Program-made: the position numbers and the translations under genes
Shown: piece by piece, positions 51,502-60,052 of the stretch
How positions within the stretch are numbered: position 1 is the first letter of the stretch
Layout: each line of letters opens with the position of its first letter
The notes under the pieces: model-generated
Told to the model about the DNA's origin: nothing
What the model saw: only the letters and a program-made list of their open reading frames with translations
Databases searched by the model: none
NCBI GenBank assembly: GCA_024279945.1
Contig: JAJRRA010000039.1
Coordinates: 1-64,000 of the forward strand
Length of the DNA stretch: 64,000 bases
Origin: Gammaproteobacteria bacterium
GTDB lineage: Bacteria; Pseudomonadota; Gammaproteobacteria; Xanthomonadales; SZUA-36
Reading direction: 5' to 3'

Positions 51502-52914
51502 TTAAATGTGTATTAGCCGGGTGCCGAGCGGCACCAGTTTGCCGGGATTCATCAGGTTATGAGGGTCCATCGCTAACTTCAACGTGCGCATCAACTCAAG
51601 CCCTGCTGTCCCATATTCCAACTGTAAGTACTTCTGCTTGCCCAATCCGATGCCATGCTCGCCGGTGCAGGTTCCGCCCATGCGAATCGCCCGCTGCACC
51701 ATTCGCTCACTCAATTGCAGCACTTGTTCAAGCTCAGCTGGATTATCGGGATCAACCAGGAAAACATAGTGAAAGTTTCCGTCGCCGATATGACCAAGCA
51801 GGAAGGTTGTCACATGGGTGCTGTTATCAACATCTTCCTGGGTCTCACGGATGCACTTTGCCAGATTCGATATGGGTACGCAGACATCCGTTGCATATGC
51901 CTTTGCAGCAGGTTTAACAGCCATGGCGGCATAAGCGGCTGAGTGACGGGCGGCCCACATTGCGTTGCGTTGTTCTTCATAAGCGGTCCATTCAAACCCG
52001 GACCCTCCATGACTTGTGCAGATTTCACCAACGGTTTCCGCTTGTTCCCGTACCGATGTACTGCTGCCGTGAAACTCGAGAAACAGTGTTATTTTTTCCG
52101 CATAGCTGGTTCTGGAATACCGGTTAATCGCGCTCATTTGTGCGGCATCAAGAAGCTCCACCCGCGCGATAGGGACTCCGCATTGAATGGTCTGAATCGC
52201 GGTATTTACCGCACCATCGATATCATCGAAGCAGATCCTTGCGGCGGAAATTGCCTCGGGTCTTCCGTGCAGGCGCAAGGTCAGTTCAACAATGATTCCC
52301 AGAGTACCTTCTGAGCCGATAAAGAGATGCGTAAGGTCATATCCTGCCGCTGACTTTCTTGCACGATGACCGGTGGTGACGATACTGCCGTTCGCCATGA
52401 CGACCTTGAGCGACAACACATTTTCCCGCATGGTCCCGTAACGCACGGCGTTGGTGCCCGACGCACGTGTAGCAGCCATTCCGCCAAGAGAGGCGTCAGC
52501 GCCAGGATCAACCGGGAAAAACAGACCCCTCTCGCGCAGGAAACGGTTGAGTTGCTTGCGCGTGACGCCTGGTGGCACGATGCAGTCCATGTCTTCTGCA
52601 TTCACCTTGATAATGGAACTCATATTCGAAATATCGATACAAACGCCGCCCCTGTGAGCGACAGTGCCACCCTCCAGGCCGGTACCGGCGCCAAAGGGAA
52701 CGACCGGGGTTTTGTTTTTGCTGCATATTTCCATCGCCCGGGACACTTCGTCTGCGCTGTTTACAAAGCATACAGCGTCGGGAAGTTGCTTCTGATGCCA
52801 TGATTCATCGCCTGAGTGATGGCCACGCACTGTTTTGTTGGTGCTCAGTCTGTCACCGAAGAGTCTGCTTAACTCGGTGAGTGTTTTTTCCATATTGTGC
52901 GATTTTCGGTTCAT
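51502..52914 (-). CDS. GlcD-type FAD-linked oxidase (2-hydroxy-acid dehydrogenase family)
   Basis: 470 residues. The PP-loop FAD-binding motif is VVPFGAGTGLEGGTVAHRGGVCIDIS with GMAATRASGTNAVRYGTMRENVL; the C-terminal domain ends with GTCTGEHGIGLGKQKYL. These are the signatures of D-lactate/glycolate/2-hydroxyglutarate dehydrogenases. M8 (ATG 52893) is an alternative start. It is divergent from the NRAMP-like transporter. In this locus it may oxidise a 2-hydroxy acid derived from the keto product of the neighbouring aminotransferase. Confidence 0.9.
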   Translation of the reverse strand: MNRKSHNMEKTLTELSRLFGDRLSTNKTVRGHHSGDESWHQKQLPDAVCFVNSADEVSRAMEICSKNKTPVVPFGAGTGLEGGTVAHRGGVCIDISNMSSIIKVNAEDMDCIVPPGVTRKQLNRFLRERGLFFPVDPGADASLGGMAATRASGTNAVRYGTMRENVLSLKVVMANGSIVTTGHRARKSAAGYDLTHLFIGSEGTLGIIVELTLRLHGRPEAISAARICFDDIDGAVNTAIQTIQCGVPIARVELLDAAQMSAINRYSRTSYAEKITLFLEFHGSSTSVREQAETVGEICTSHGGSGFEWTAYEEQRNAMWAARHSAAYAAMAVKPAAKAYATDVCVPISNLAKCIRETQEDVDNSTHVTTFLLGHIGDGNFHYVFLVDPDNPAELEQVLQLSERMVQRAIRMGGTCTGEHGIGLGKQKYLQLEYGTAGLELMRTLKLAMDPHNLMNPGKLVPLGTRLIHI

Positions 52915-52999
52915 CTGGTTCGGGCTAACATGTAGTAGAGATCCGTGCTCTTTGTTATCGTATGTGAATAGAAGAAGCGGTGGTCAGGGAATACAATTT

Positions 53000-54274
53000 A
53001 TGCTGGGCAAACCTACAGGAATACTGAAAGCGATTGGGCCAGGTGTCCTGTTTGCGGCAACCGCGGTCGGCGCCTCGCACCTGGTGCAGTCGACACGAGC
53101 GGGTGCAAGATATGGCCTGGCCCTGGTCCTGCTGATCCTGCTCACTTATGTTGCAAAATACCCGGCATTCCGGTTTGGCGCTCAATATGCCAGCGCCACC
53201 GGGAATTCCCTTCTTCACGGGTACAGAAACCAGGGTAAGTGGGCCGTTTCGATCTATATTGTCATTGCGCTGGGTACGATGTTTGCAGCCGTTCCGGCCG
53301 TTACGCTGATTACGGCTGGCCTGGCAAAGGTCGCGTTTGGCTTGCAGATGAGTACGCTGAGTATTTCGGTGGCCATCCTGGCCATTTGCACGGCAATTCT
53401 GGTCATTGGTGGTTATCACTTGCTGGACCGCCTGGTCAAAGTCCTGATGGTCGTGCTTGTCATCGCCACGCTGGTTGCCACCGCACTGGTTATTCCGAAA
53501 ATAGACTGGGCTGTATCCGCAATGATCATGCCGAGGGGGATTGACAACGCAGATGTGTTCTTTATTGTCGCGTTGCTCGGCATGATGCCTTCCTCGGTTG
53601 ATATATCGGTCTGGCATTCTTTGTGGTCTGTGGCCAAGGCCCGGGACAGTGGTCATCGGCCGACATTGAGTGAATCTCTGCTTGATTTTCATATTGGTTA
53701 TATAGGCGCCTTTGTGCTGGCCCTGTGCTTTGTGTTGCTGGGCGCGGGAGTCATGCACAAATCAGGCATACAATTCGAATCGAGTGCGGCCGGTTTTGCT
53801 GCCCAATTGATTGACCTGTACAAGCAATCTCTGGGTGAATGGAGCGGCCCGCTAATTGGGATTGTGGCCGTTGCAGTGATGTTTTCAACCGTGTTGGCGG
53901 GCCTGGATGGATATCCGCGCGCGGCGGTAAGTTTGCTGAAAATATATACCGGTCGGAAGTCGCCGGCAGCCAAATCAAAAACATCGCCTGACAGTAAAAC
54001 TGTGTATGTATCTACCTTGATCGCTCTGGTGCTGGGCTCAATACTTATTTTGTACTTTTTTGTGACATCACTGAAACTTGTCATCGACATTGCATCTACC
54101 ATTCTGTTCCTGTTCGCTCCGCTTATTGCGTGGTTGAATCATCGCACCATGACCAGTTCGCAATTCCCGTTAAATGCCCGGCCCGGTCGGGGCTTGCTGG
54201 CATTGAGCGCCATTGGCGTAATCTGGATGGCTGCTTTTTCCGCCTATTTCCTGTACTTGAAAATGTTTAGTTGA
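53000..54274 (+). CDS. NRAMP-like divalent-metal or solute transporter
   Basis: About 424 residues from ATG 53000, which follows cAGGGAA and begins MLGKPTGILKAIGPGVLFAATAVGASHLVQSTRAG; a frame from 52835 would add an unlikely extension. Eleven to twelve membrane helices are expected. The NRAMP helix-1 metal motif DPGN is not present; the corresponding stretch reads AVGASHL. That change, found in NRAMP-related proteins, makes Mn/Fe transport doubtful and another substrate possible. It ends 1 bp before the convergent amidohydrolase gene. Confidence 0.82.
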   Translation: MLGKPTGILKAIGPGVLFAATAVGASHLVQSTRAGARYGLALVLLILLTYVAKYPAFRFGAQYASATGNSLLHGYRNQGKWAVSIYIVIALGTMFAAVPAVTLITAGLAKVAFGLQMSTLSISVAILAICTAILVIGGYHLLDRLVKVLMVVLVIATLVATALVIPKIDWAVSAMIMPRGIDNADVFFIVALLGMMPSSVDISVWHSLWSVAKARDSGHRPTLSESLLDFHIGYIGAFVLALCFVLLGAGVMHKSGIQFESSAAGFAAQLIDLYKQSLGEWSGPLIGIVAVAVMFSTVLAGLDGYPRAAVSLLKIYTGRKSPAAKSKTSPDSKTVYVSTLIALVLGSILILYFFVTSLKLVIDIASTILFLFAPLIAWLNHRTMTSSQFPLNARPGRGLLALSAIGVIWMAAFSAYFLYLKMFS

Positions 54275-54275
54275 A

Positions 54276-55634
54276 TCACTCGTTGACCGGCAGATCCAGC
54301 TTCGAGCGATCAACTATTTGTCCTCCCTTGATGACCTGGACGATTTGTTTGGCATTATTGATGTCCGTCGTAGGGTCAGCCGCCAGCAGCACGAGGTCGG
54401 CAATTTTACCTTCCTCGATTGAGCCCAGATCTCTTTCTTTGCCCAGAAAAATTGCCCCGTTCAGGGTCGCAATACGGATGATGTCAGACGGGGGAATCCC
54501 GGCATCAGCCAACAACTCCAGTTCGCGGTGTAAAGCAGGTCCTGTTGTCTGATCGGTGCCTGCCACCAGAATACCGCCAGCTTCATGTATTTTGCGGACA
54601 TTATCCTGTGCGATCGTGGTCATGATTTTCATCCACCAGGTCCATTTTCGTTCCTGATATTCCTTACGTTTGTCTGTTTTTAGGGTCTTTATTTCCGCGG
54701 CGGTCAGTGTTGCCCGGTATAGGGGTTCGTCCAGATACTCCGGGTGCTCAGCCAGGCGGCTGTAGTTCTCACCAATCGTCAGGGTCGTCACCATCGGGAT
54801 TTTCTTGGCGCCCATCAGTCGTGCGAAGTCATCCGTGACCGGCCCCTGAATAACCGGATGGGTCAGGGTGTCAATGCCGGCGAATATTGCCTGTCGCGCC
54901 CGGTATTCGCTTGAAGTATGAACGGTGGTGCGGATACCACGATCATTGTAGTACTGGATGATACGTTGCATCAGGTCTACGGACAGCTTGGGGATCATTG
55001 GCCGCGCCCCCCAACCACGCTCTTCAAAGGTGAGCTTCAGAATATCAGGGCCGCGCTTGATGTGCGCATCCAGGGCGGGGATAGCCTCCGGCCAGCTATC
55101 GACCAGCGTGCTGAAACTGCTGCTGCCGTGACTGCCTGGATAAGTCACGATCCCGCCGGCGGCAAAGATACGTGGGCTCATCAATTTGCCACTACGCTCG
55201 TCTTCTCTGAGTGACAGAATGTAATCCGGTACGTTGCCCGCATCGTAGATTGATGTAACGCCCGCATACAGATAACTGTGCAGTGCACGTATGCCCCTGG
55301 ATTTACCAGCATCTGCTGCTACCAGGCCTTCAGGAGTAACTTTGACACCGCCCTGCAGATGGATGTGCAAATCCATCAGACCCGGAATGAGATACTTGCC
55401 CGTGCCGTCAATGCGTCTCGTTTTCGTGGGTGGATTAATCGAATCGCGTGAGATCAGACGGATTCGATCATTGTCGACCAATACCCAGGCTCCGGCAACC
55501 GGTGGACGCCCGGTGCCGTCGATCAGAGTCACATTTTCGATCAACAGTGTGTCCGCATCTGCAGTGGACACGCAAATATACGCAGCGGCAGCAACAATGA
55601 TACTGAGAATTCGGGTGAGGTTGCCGATATTCAT
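54276..55634 (-). CDS. Exported amidohydrolase 1 (imidazolonepropionase-like family)
   Basis: About 452 residues from ATG 55634, which follows AGGAAAT and opens a signal peptide (MNIGNLTRILSIIVAAAAYICVSTADA); a frame to 55682 lacks these. The metal-binding HxH is in GLMDLHIHLQGG. Later features are a carboxylated-lysine region (DILKLTFEERGWG), TVHTSSE and a final metal aspartate in VAGTDQTTG. Exported members often hydrolyse dipeptides or cyclic amides. It starts 16 bp behind amidohydrolase 2 on the same strand. Confidence 0.87.
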   Translation of the reverse strand: MNIGNLTRILSIIVAAAAYICVSTADADTLLIENVTLIDGTGRPPVAGAWVLVDNDRIRLISRDSINPPTKTRRIDGTGKYLIPGLMDLHIHLQGGVKVTPEGLVAADAGKSRGIRALHSYLYAGVTSIYDAGNVPDYILSLREDERSGKLMSPRIFAAGGIVTYPGSHGSSSFSTLVDSWPEAIPALDAHIKRGPDILKLTFEERGWGARPMIPKLSVDLMQRIIQYYNDRGIRTTVHTSSEYRARQAIFAGIDTLTHPVIQGPVTDDFARLMGAKKIPMVTTLTIGENYSRLAEHPEYLDEPLYRATLTAAEIKTLKTDKRKEYQERKWTWWMKIMTTIAQDNVRKIHEAGGILVAGTDQTTGPALHRELELLADAGIPPSDIIRIATLNGAIFLGKERDLGSIEEGKIADLVLLAADPTTDINNAKQIVQVIKGGQIVDRSKLDLPVNE

Positions 55635-55650
55635 AACTGATATTTCCTGT

Positions 55651-57033
55651 TTAATCCGTTGGCATGAAAATGACGCCGTCACGCATGATGAATCGCACCC
55701 TCAGGACCGCAGCTATATCTTCGAGCGGGCTTTCCGCCAGCGCTACGATATCGGCCGCCTTGCCCGGCTCAATTGAACCCACCCGGTCGAAGATACCACC
55801 AGCCTCTGCTGCGTTGACCGTGCCCGCCATCAGAGCCTCCATCTCTGACATTCCAATATTGACGTATTCGATAAATTCATTGGCATTCTCACCGTGGGGA
55901 GAGACACCGGAGTCGGTGCCCAGCGCAATCTTGACATCCATGTTATAGGCAAGGCGGGTCATGTCCTTGGGCTGCCTGCCGAGTCGCAACAGTTTCGCCA
56001 TAATCGGCGGCGGCATATTCCTGAATGGTCCCTGTTTCATTTTTTCGGGTGTATCACCGACGGCGGTGATCGGATAGACCGTGGGAATCAGCCATGCACC
56101 GGTCTCCCTGAAGAGCTTCATCGTATCTTTATCGGCCCACATGGCGTGTTCAATCGAGTCGAAACCCGCGCGCAGCGCTGATTCTATACCGGCTTTTTCG
56201 TGGGCATGAGCGGTCACTTTGCGGCCGAGCGCGTGAGCAGTATCGGCAATCGCACGCAACTCCTCATCGGTGAACTGCTGGCCGGTTCCGGCTGCAGTTT
56301 CGCTCAACACGCCACCCGTCGCTGTAACCTTGATGACATCTGCGCCACGCTTGACCTGTCGGCGTACGGCAGCGCGGCAGCTATCGGCGCCATCACAAAC
56401 ACCGGTCGAGGGCAAGGCATCCAGCACCTCCTGGCGGAAACCGTGGATATCTGCGTGTCCGCCAGTCGGTGTAATGGCGTCACCGCAGACCAGAATCTTT
56501 GGTCCGGCAACTTTGCCGGCTTTGATGGCGTCGCGGAGCGCGAAGATTGCATCTCCCCGGGAGCCCAGATCGCGCACTGTGGTAAATCCTCCCAGCAAGG
56601 TTCGCTGCGCGTACATCTGGGCGGTCAATGCAGTGTCTGCATCGGTCATGGTTACTGCATCCAACTTAGAGCTGCTGCCGGCCTGGCCCGAAAGGTGTAC
56701 ATGAAGATCAATAAAGCCCGGCATGACAAATTTATCAGACAGGTCGATGATCCGAACTTCCCCCTCGGCCTGAATGTCGGACGCTTGAATGTAGCCGCTT
56801 CGAATCTCCACAATTCGGCCATTCTGAACGACGATACTCTGCCTTGTGTCCGGCGTTTCGCCCGGTATGGCCAGCAACACACCTGTATGGATGATGCTGA
56901 TGCCCGTGGGAACAGAATATTCAGGAGCCTTGTCGTAATCTGCGGCCCATGTGTCGATGCCAGTCAGGCAGGCAAGAAATATCGTGACAGCAGCGAGAAA
57001 ATGTAGCTGACTCCGGTTTTCTGATTGAGGCAT
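55651..57033 (-). CDS. Exported amidohydrolase 2 (Xaa-Pro/Xaa-Arg dipeptidase-like family)
   Basis: 460 residues with a signal peptide (cleavage near TWA-ADYDK). Metal ligands appear in order: GFIDLHVHLSG, the lysine in DVIKVTATGG (probably carboxylated), TAHAHEKAG and LGTDSGVSPHG. The sequence GDAITPTGGHADIHG is typical of peptidase-like members of this family. It is the first gene of the two-gene amidohydrolase operon. Two exported hydrolases next to TonB receptors suggest cleavage of imported peptides or amides in the periplasm. Confidence 0.88.
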   Translation of the reverse strand: MPQSENRSQLHFLAAVTIFLACLTGIDTWAADYDKAPEYSVPTGISIIHTGVLLAIPGETPDTRQSIVVQNGRIVEIRSGYIQASDIQAEGEVRIIDLSDKFVMPGFIDLHVHLSGQAGSSSKLDAVTMTDADTALTAQMYAQRTLLGGFTTVRDLGSRGDAIFALRDAIKAGKVAGPKILVCGDAITPTGGHADIHGFRQEVLDALPSTGVCDGADSCRAAVRRQVKRGADVIKVTATGGVLSETAAGTGQQFTDEELRAIADTAHALGRKVTAHAHEKAGIESALRAGFDSIEHAMWADKDTMKLFRETGAWLIPTVYPITAVGDTPEKMKQGPFRNMPPPIMAKLLRLGRQPKDMTRLAYNMDVKIALGTDSGVSPHGENANEFIEYVNIGMSEMEALMAGTVNAAEAGGIFDRVGSIEPGKAADIVALAESPLEDIAAVLRVRFIMRDGVIFMPTD

Positions 57034-57165
57034 GTTGATGTTCCTGTTAAAGGTGTGATTGGCCTTGCATCTCCTGCTTCTCAGGGTAGGCCAGTGCGAA
57101 GCAATTCAATGAGCTGCAATTAAATATCAGTTCCGACAGGATACAGAGGAAGATTTTTCGGGTAG

Positions 57166-57196
57166 AGGACAGTCACCTTGTAAAGGTGACTGTCCT
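57166..57196. repeat. Perfect 14-bp hairpin (terminator or repeat)
   Basis: aggacagtcacctt / aaggtgactgtcct with a 3-nt loop, inside the 214-bp gap between TonB receptor 2 and amidohydrolase 2 (both minus). It lies 51 bp beyond the receptor-side stop on the upstream side of that gene's 3' end, so it is not in the transcript end of the amidohydrolases' promoter. No T-run follows on either strand, so a dispersed palindrome is as likely as a terminator. Confidence 0.6.
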
Positions 57197-57247
57197 GCTC
57201 TGCATCATTTACCTGCGGTGGGTTGATGCACCCTGAGCCTGTCGTTT

Positions 57248-59779
57248 TTAACGACCGAAGCCTTTGGTGACCTGGACACCAACGGTTCGTGGGCGATTGG
57301 TGATTTTACTGGTTGGTTGTCCTCCGGAACCACCGCCAATAAACACGTCGCCCCGTTTGTCGAACATGTTTTCAATAAACAGTGTCAAGTCCAGGTCCAT
57401 ATCGTCATTGTGGAAGTTGGCCCGCGCATTAAAGATCGAATAGGATCCCTGATAACGATAGCGCGATGCGGTGGGGCGGAGTTCAGTGTAGGAGTCGTCG
57501 GTGTAGCTTCCTTCAAATCGCAGGGCGCCCTCCCAACTATCCACCGGCAGTTGGTAGCTATATTGGGCAGTGAAAGCGGCAGTGTATTTCGGTACCCGCG
57601 GGAGCTGATCACCTTTCAGACCAGGCGCTATAATTTGGTCTGATATCTGATCTTCGGTCAGCTCTTTCTTACCGAGATAGGTGATTTGACCGGTGGCATA
57701 GAACCGGTTGGTAACGGCTGCATTGAGTTCGACTTCCAGGCCCTGAATTTCAGCTTTACCGGCGTTGCCAATAAATCCAAAGGCACCGGTCAGGTCCTCA
57801 CCTGCGACCTGCAGGTTGTCCCATTCCATAAAAAAGGCAGATGCGTTAAGGGTAACCCGCCGGTCCGCAAGTTGGGTTTTGATTCCGAGTTCGTAATTGA
57901 CCAATTCATCGGATTGGAAAGTCTCGGGAATGAAGATTGCTCCAATACCACGATTGTTGGTGCCACCCAGTCGGAAGCCATTGGCGCGGAGGCCGTACAA
58001 GGTAATGTCGTCCGAGGCATGCCAGGCGAGGGCGACTTTCCATGGCGTCTCGTTATCGCTCAGTTTGTTGACACTGGGCGGAGTGGCGCCGTCCGGTGTG
58101 CTGGGGTCGGGCGGGTTGGGTGCGAAAGCCGCAAACTGGAACTTGGTTGATCCGGTCTCTTTTTGGTCGACATTAAACCAGCGCACGCCCACGTTCAAAT
58201 CAAGGGCATCGGTAATGGACCAGCTGATCTCGCCAAAAAATGCGATTTCTTCAATTGCTTTGTCATCGGTGCGGGCAAATACACAGGGATGACAGCCCGG
58301 AATGCCTGCGCCGATGTCACTGGTGGGCGGGACAGTGGGAGGTGTCGCGGGGCTGAACACAACTCCCTCAGCATTGATCACGGGTACAAAACTCTGAAAG
58401 GTGCTGTCCCGTTTCCGGTAGAAGCCTCCGGCAACCCACTGGACTGAAGAGTCCGGGTTCTTCGAGTTAAAGCGGAATTCAAATGCGTTTTGTGCAAGAT
58501 CCTGTCTCTGGTCGGTAAGTGCATAGAGCAAATCTGCCCGCAAACAGTTATTTGCGTCAACGCCGGGTTCGCTACATGCGGGCAGGCCCGCTTCCAGGTC
58601 GCCCTGAAGCAAGAAGGTGATGATCCAGGTGGAGTCGAACTTGTAGTCGAAGTTACGCTCGTAGCGCGATGCCGTTGCCGTCAGATCCGCAAAGGGTAAC
58701 TCGAATTCACCGGTCAGGCTGAATATGGTCTGCTCATCAGGTTTGGGCGTCAGGGCGTAGTCCCCACTCTTGAATTCACCCTCCTCGAAATAGGTAAATG
58801 CTGCGACAGAATCCGCGTGACCGGCATAGACCGGGTCCGTTGGGTTCGGGTTGTAGGCGTCAAAGGGGTGATAACGCGCATCGCCGCCGGTTTGGCGGTC
58901 TTGCCACCAGAACTGCGCTTTTATGGTTGCCTTTTCGCTTGCCTCCCACAGGAAGTTTGCGCGCAAGCCGGTGGTGTTCGTCCAGTTGTAATCCTGCTGG
59001 TTCAGGCAGGTAAGCTGGGTGTTAGGAAGCCGTGGATCTTCTGCAGGATTAGTGGCGCGGCATCTGGTGTTATCGATGTAGCCGGCATCTTCGCCATCAT
59101 AAATGAGAACACGAGTGGCAAAATTCTTACCGAGCGGCAGGTTGGCGACGGCCTGGTAATTCCAATTGTTATCGGCGGAGGGATTCGTCTGGGACATCTC
59201 GGCACTGACATAAGCCTCCCACTCGCCCAGAACGGGTTGAGTAGTTATAAAGCGTACCGTGCCGCCCTGTGAGTTGGCGCCGAAAACGGTACCCTGTGGA
59301 CCACGCAACACTTCGACTCGCTCCATGTCGTAGAGTTTCAGGTCTGTAGTCTGTCCACCGCTGTCCGAAGTTGAACTTTGTACACCTGGCAGGGGTACTT
59401 CGTCGTAATAAACAGCAACCTGTTGCTGTCCCGCAGACTGGACACCGCGGATGACGTAACGCCGTTCGCCGGGACTGGTATCAAGAAAGGTCAGGCCAGG
59501 AACCTGGCGGGCGAAATCTTCGAAATCGACCACCATCATTTCATCGAGAGCCTTTCTATCCAATGCGCTGATTGCGGCTGGAATATACTGTAAATTTTCT
59601 GCCCCAAGCTTGCGGGACGTCACGATAACTTCCTCTATTACTGCATCGTTTTCACTTGCATTGTCATCGGTGTCGCTTGTTTGCGCGACCGTCAGGCCAC
59701 TTACGGCCAGAAGCAGTGTCACCATTGACACTTGTATGAATACGGCTATTTGGAAACGCCTCATAAGTCCCTCCTGCAA
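57248..59779 (-). CDS. TonB-dependent receptor 2
   Basis: 843 residues. Signal peptide (about 1-33), TonB-box-like VIEEVIVTSRK, plug (RQVPGLTFLDTSPGERRYVIRGVQ; MERVEVLRGPQGTVFGANSQGGTVRFITTQP) and a barrel ending in TNRPRTVGVQVTKGFGR. It is related to receptor 1 in layout and plug motifs but clearly diverged. The promoter on the minus strand has -35 TTGACT (59885-59890), 16 bp, -10 TATACT (59863-59868), with one palindromic operator over the spacer/-10 and a second near the start of transcription. Followed, after a gap, by the amidohydrolase operon on the same strand. Confidence 0.93.
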   Translation of the reverse strand: MQEGLMRRFQIAVFIQVSMVTLLLAVSGLTVAQTSDTDDNASENDAVIEEVIVTSRKLGAENLQYIPAAISALDRKALDEMMVVDFEDFARQVPGLTFLDTSPGERRYVIRGVQSAGQQQVAVYYDEVPLPGVQSSTSDSGGQTTDLKLYDMERVEVLRGPQGTVFGANSQGGTVRFITTQPVLGEWEAYVSAEMSQTNPSADNNWNYQAVANLPLGKNFATRVLIYDGEDAGYIDNTRCRATNPAEDPRLPNTQLTCLNQQDYNWTNTTGLRANFLWEASEKATIKAQFWWQDRQTGGDARYHPFDAYNPNPTDPVYAGHADSVAAFTYFEEGEFKSGDYALTPKPDEQTIFSLTGEFELPFADLTATASRYERNFDYKFDSTWIITFLLQGDLEAGLPACSEPGVDANNCLRADLLYALTDQRQDLAQNAFEFRFNSKNPDSSVQWVAGGFYRKRDSTFQSFVPVINAEGVVFSPATPPTVPPTSDIGAGIPGCHPCVFARTDDKAIEEIAFFGEISWSITDALDLNVGVRWFNVDQKETGSTKFQFAAFAPNPPDPSTPDGATPPSVNKLSDNETPWKVALAWHASDDITLYGLRANGFRLGGTNNRGIGAIFIPETFQSDELVNYELGIKTQLADRRVTLNASAFFMEWDNLQVAGEDLTGAFGFIGNAGKAEIQGLEVELNAAVTNRFYATGQITYLGKKELTEDQISDQIIAPGLKGDQLPRVPKYTAAFTAQYSYQLPVDSWEGALRFEGSYTDDSYTELRPTASRYRYQGSYSIFNARANFHNDDMDLDLTLFIENMFDKRGDVFIGGGSGGQPTSKITNRPRTVGVQVTKGFGR

Positions 59780-59837
59780 AAAGATTTGATTACCATCTGT
59801 CCCCGGATTATCAACTCAGTAGTTAAGTTAATGTTAA

Positions 59838-59855
59838 TATATGCTAAATCATATA
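59838..59855. promoter_or_regulatory. Operator site B (TATATG-N6-CATATA)
   Basis: TATATG-CTAAAT-CATATA, a perfect palindrome with the same half-sites as sites A and C. It lies just downstream of the -10 box of receptor 2, over the expected first transcribed bases. Its centre is 27 bp from that of site C. Confidence 0.75.
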
Positions 59856-59862
59856 CTGTTTT

Positions 59863-59890
59863 AGTATATGTTAAATCATATAGTAGTCAA
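59863..59890 (-). promoter_or_regulatory. Promoter of TonB receptor 2 with embedded operator (site C)
   Basis: Minus strand: -35 TTGACT (59885-59890), 16-bp spacer, -10 TATACT (59863-59868). The palindrome TATATG-TTAAAT-CATATA (59865-59882) fills the spacer and overlaps the -10 box, the same geometry as site A. Confidence 0.75.
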
Positions 59891-59918
59891 GTAAAAACTG
59901 GCAGGTCGCTTTTTTTAT

Positions 59919-59947
59919 TTGAAACTATATGCGTTGTCATGTATTTT
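59919..59947 (+). promoter_or_regulatory. Promoter of class V aminotransferase 1 with embedded operator (site D)
   Basis: Plus strand: -35 TTGAAA (59919-59924), 17-bp spacer, -10 TATTTT (59942-59947), about 100 bp before ATG 60053. TATATG-CGTTGT-CATGTA (59926-59943) fills the spacer; one half-site base differs from the other copies. Confidence 0.6.
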
Positions 59948-60052
59948 TAGCAACTGGCTATTCTCCCCGAACCCGTGGTTAGCGTGGGCGAGGTTGCGGG
60001 TTATTTAAACCCTGATCATCCGTGGGCTTTTGGCCCTTACAGGAATGAATGA

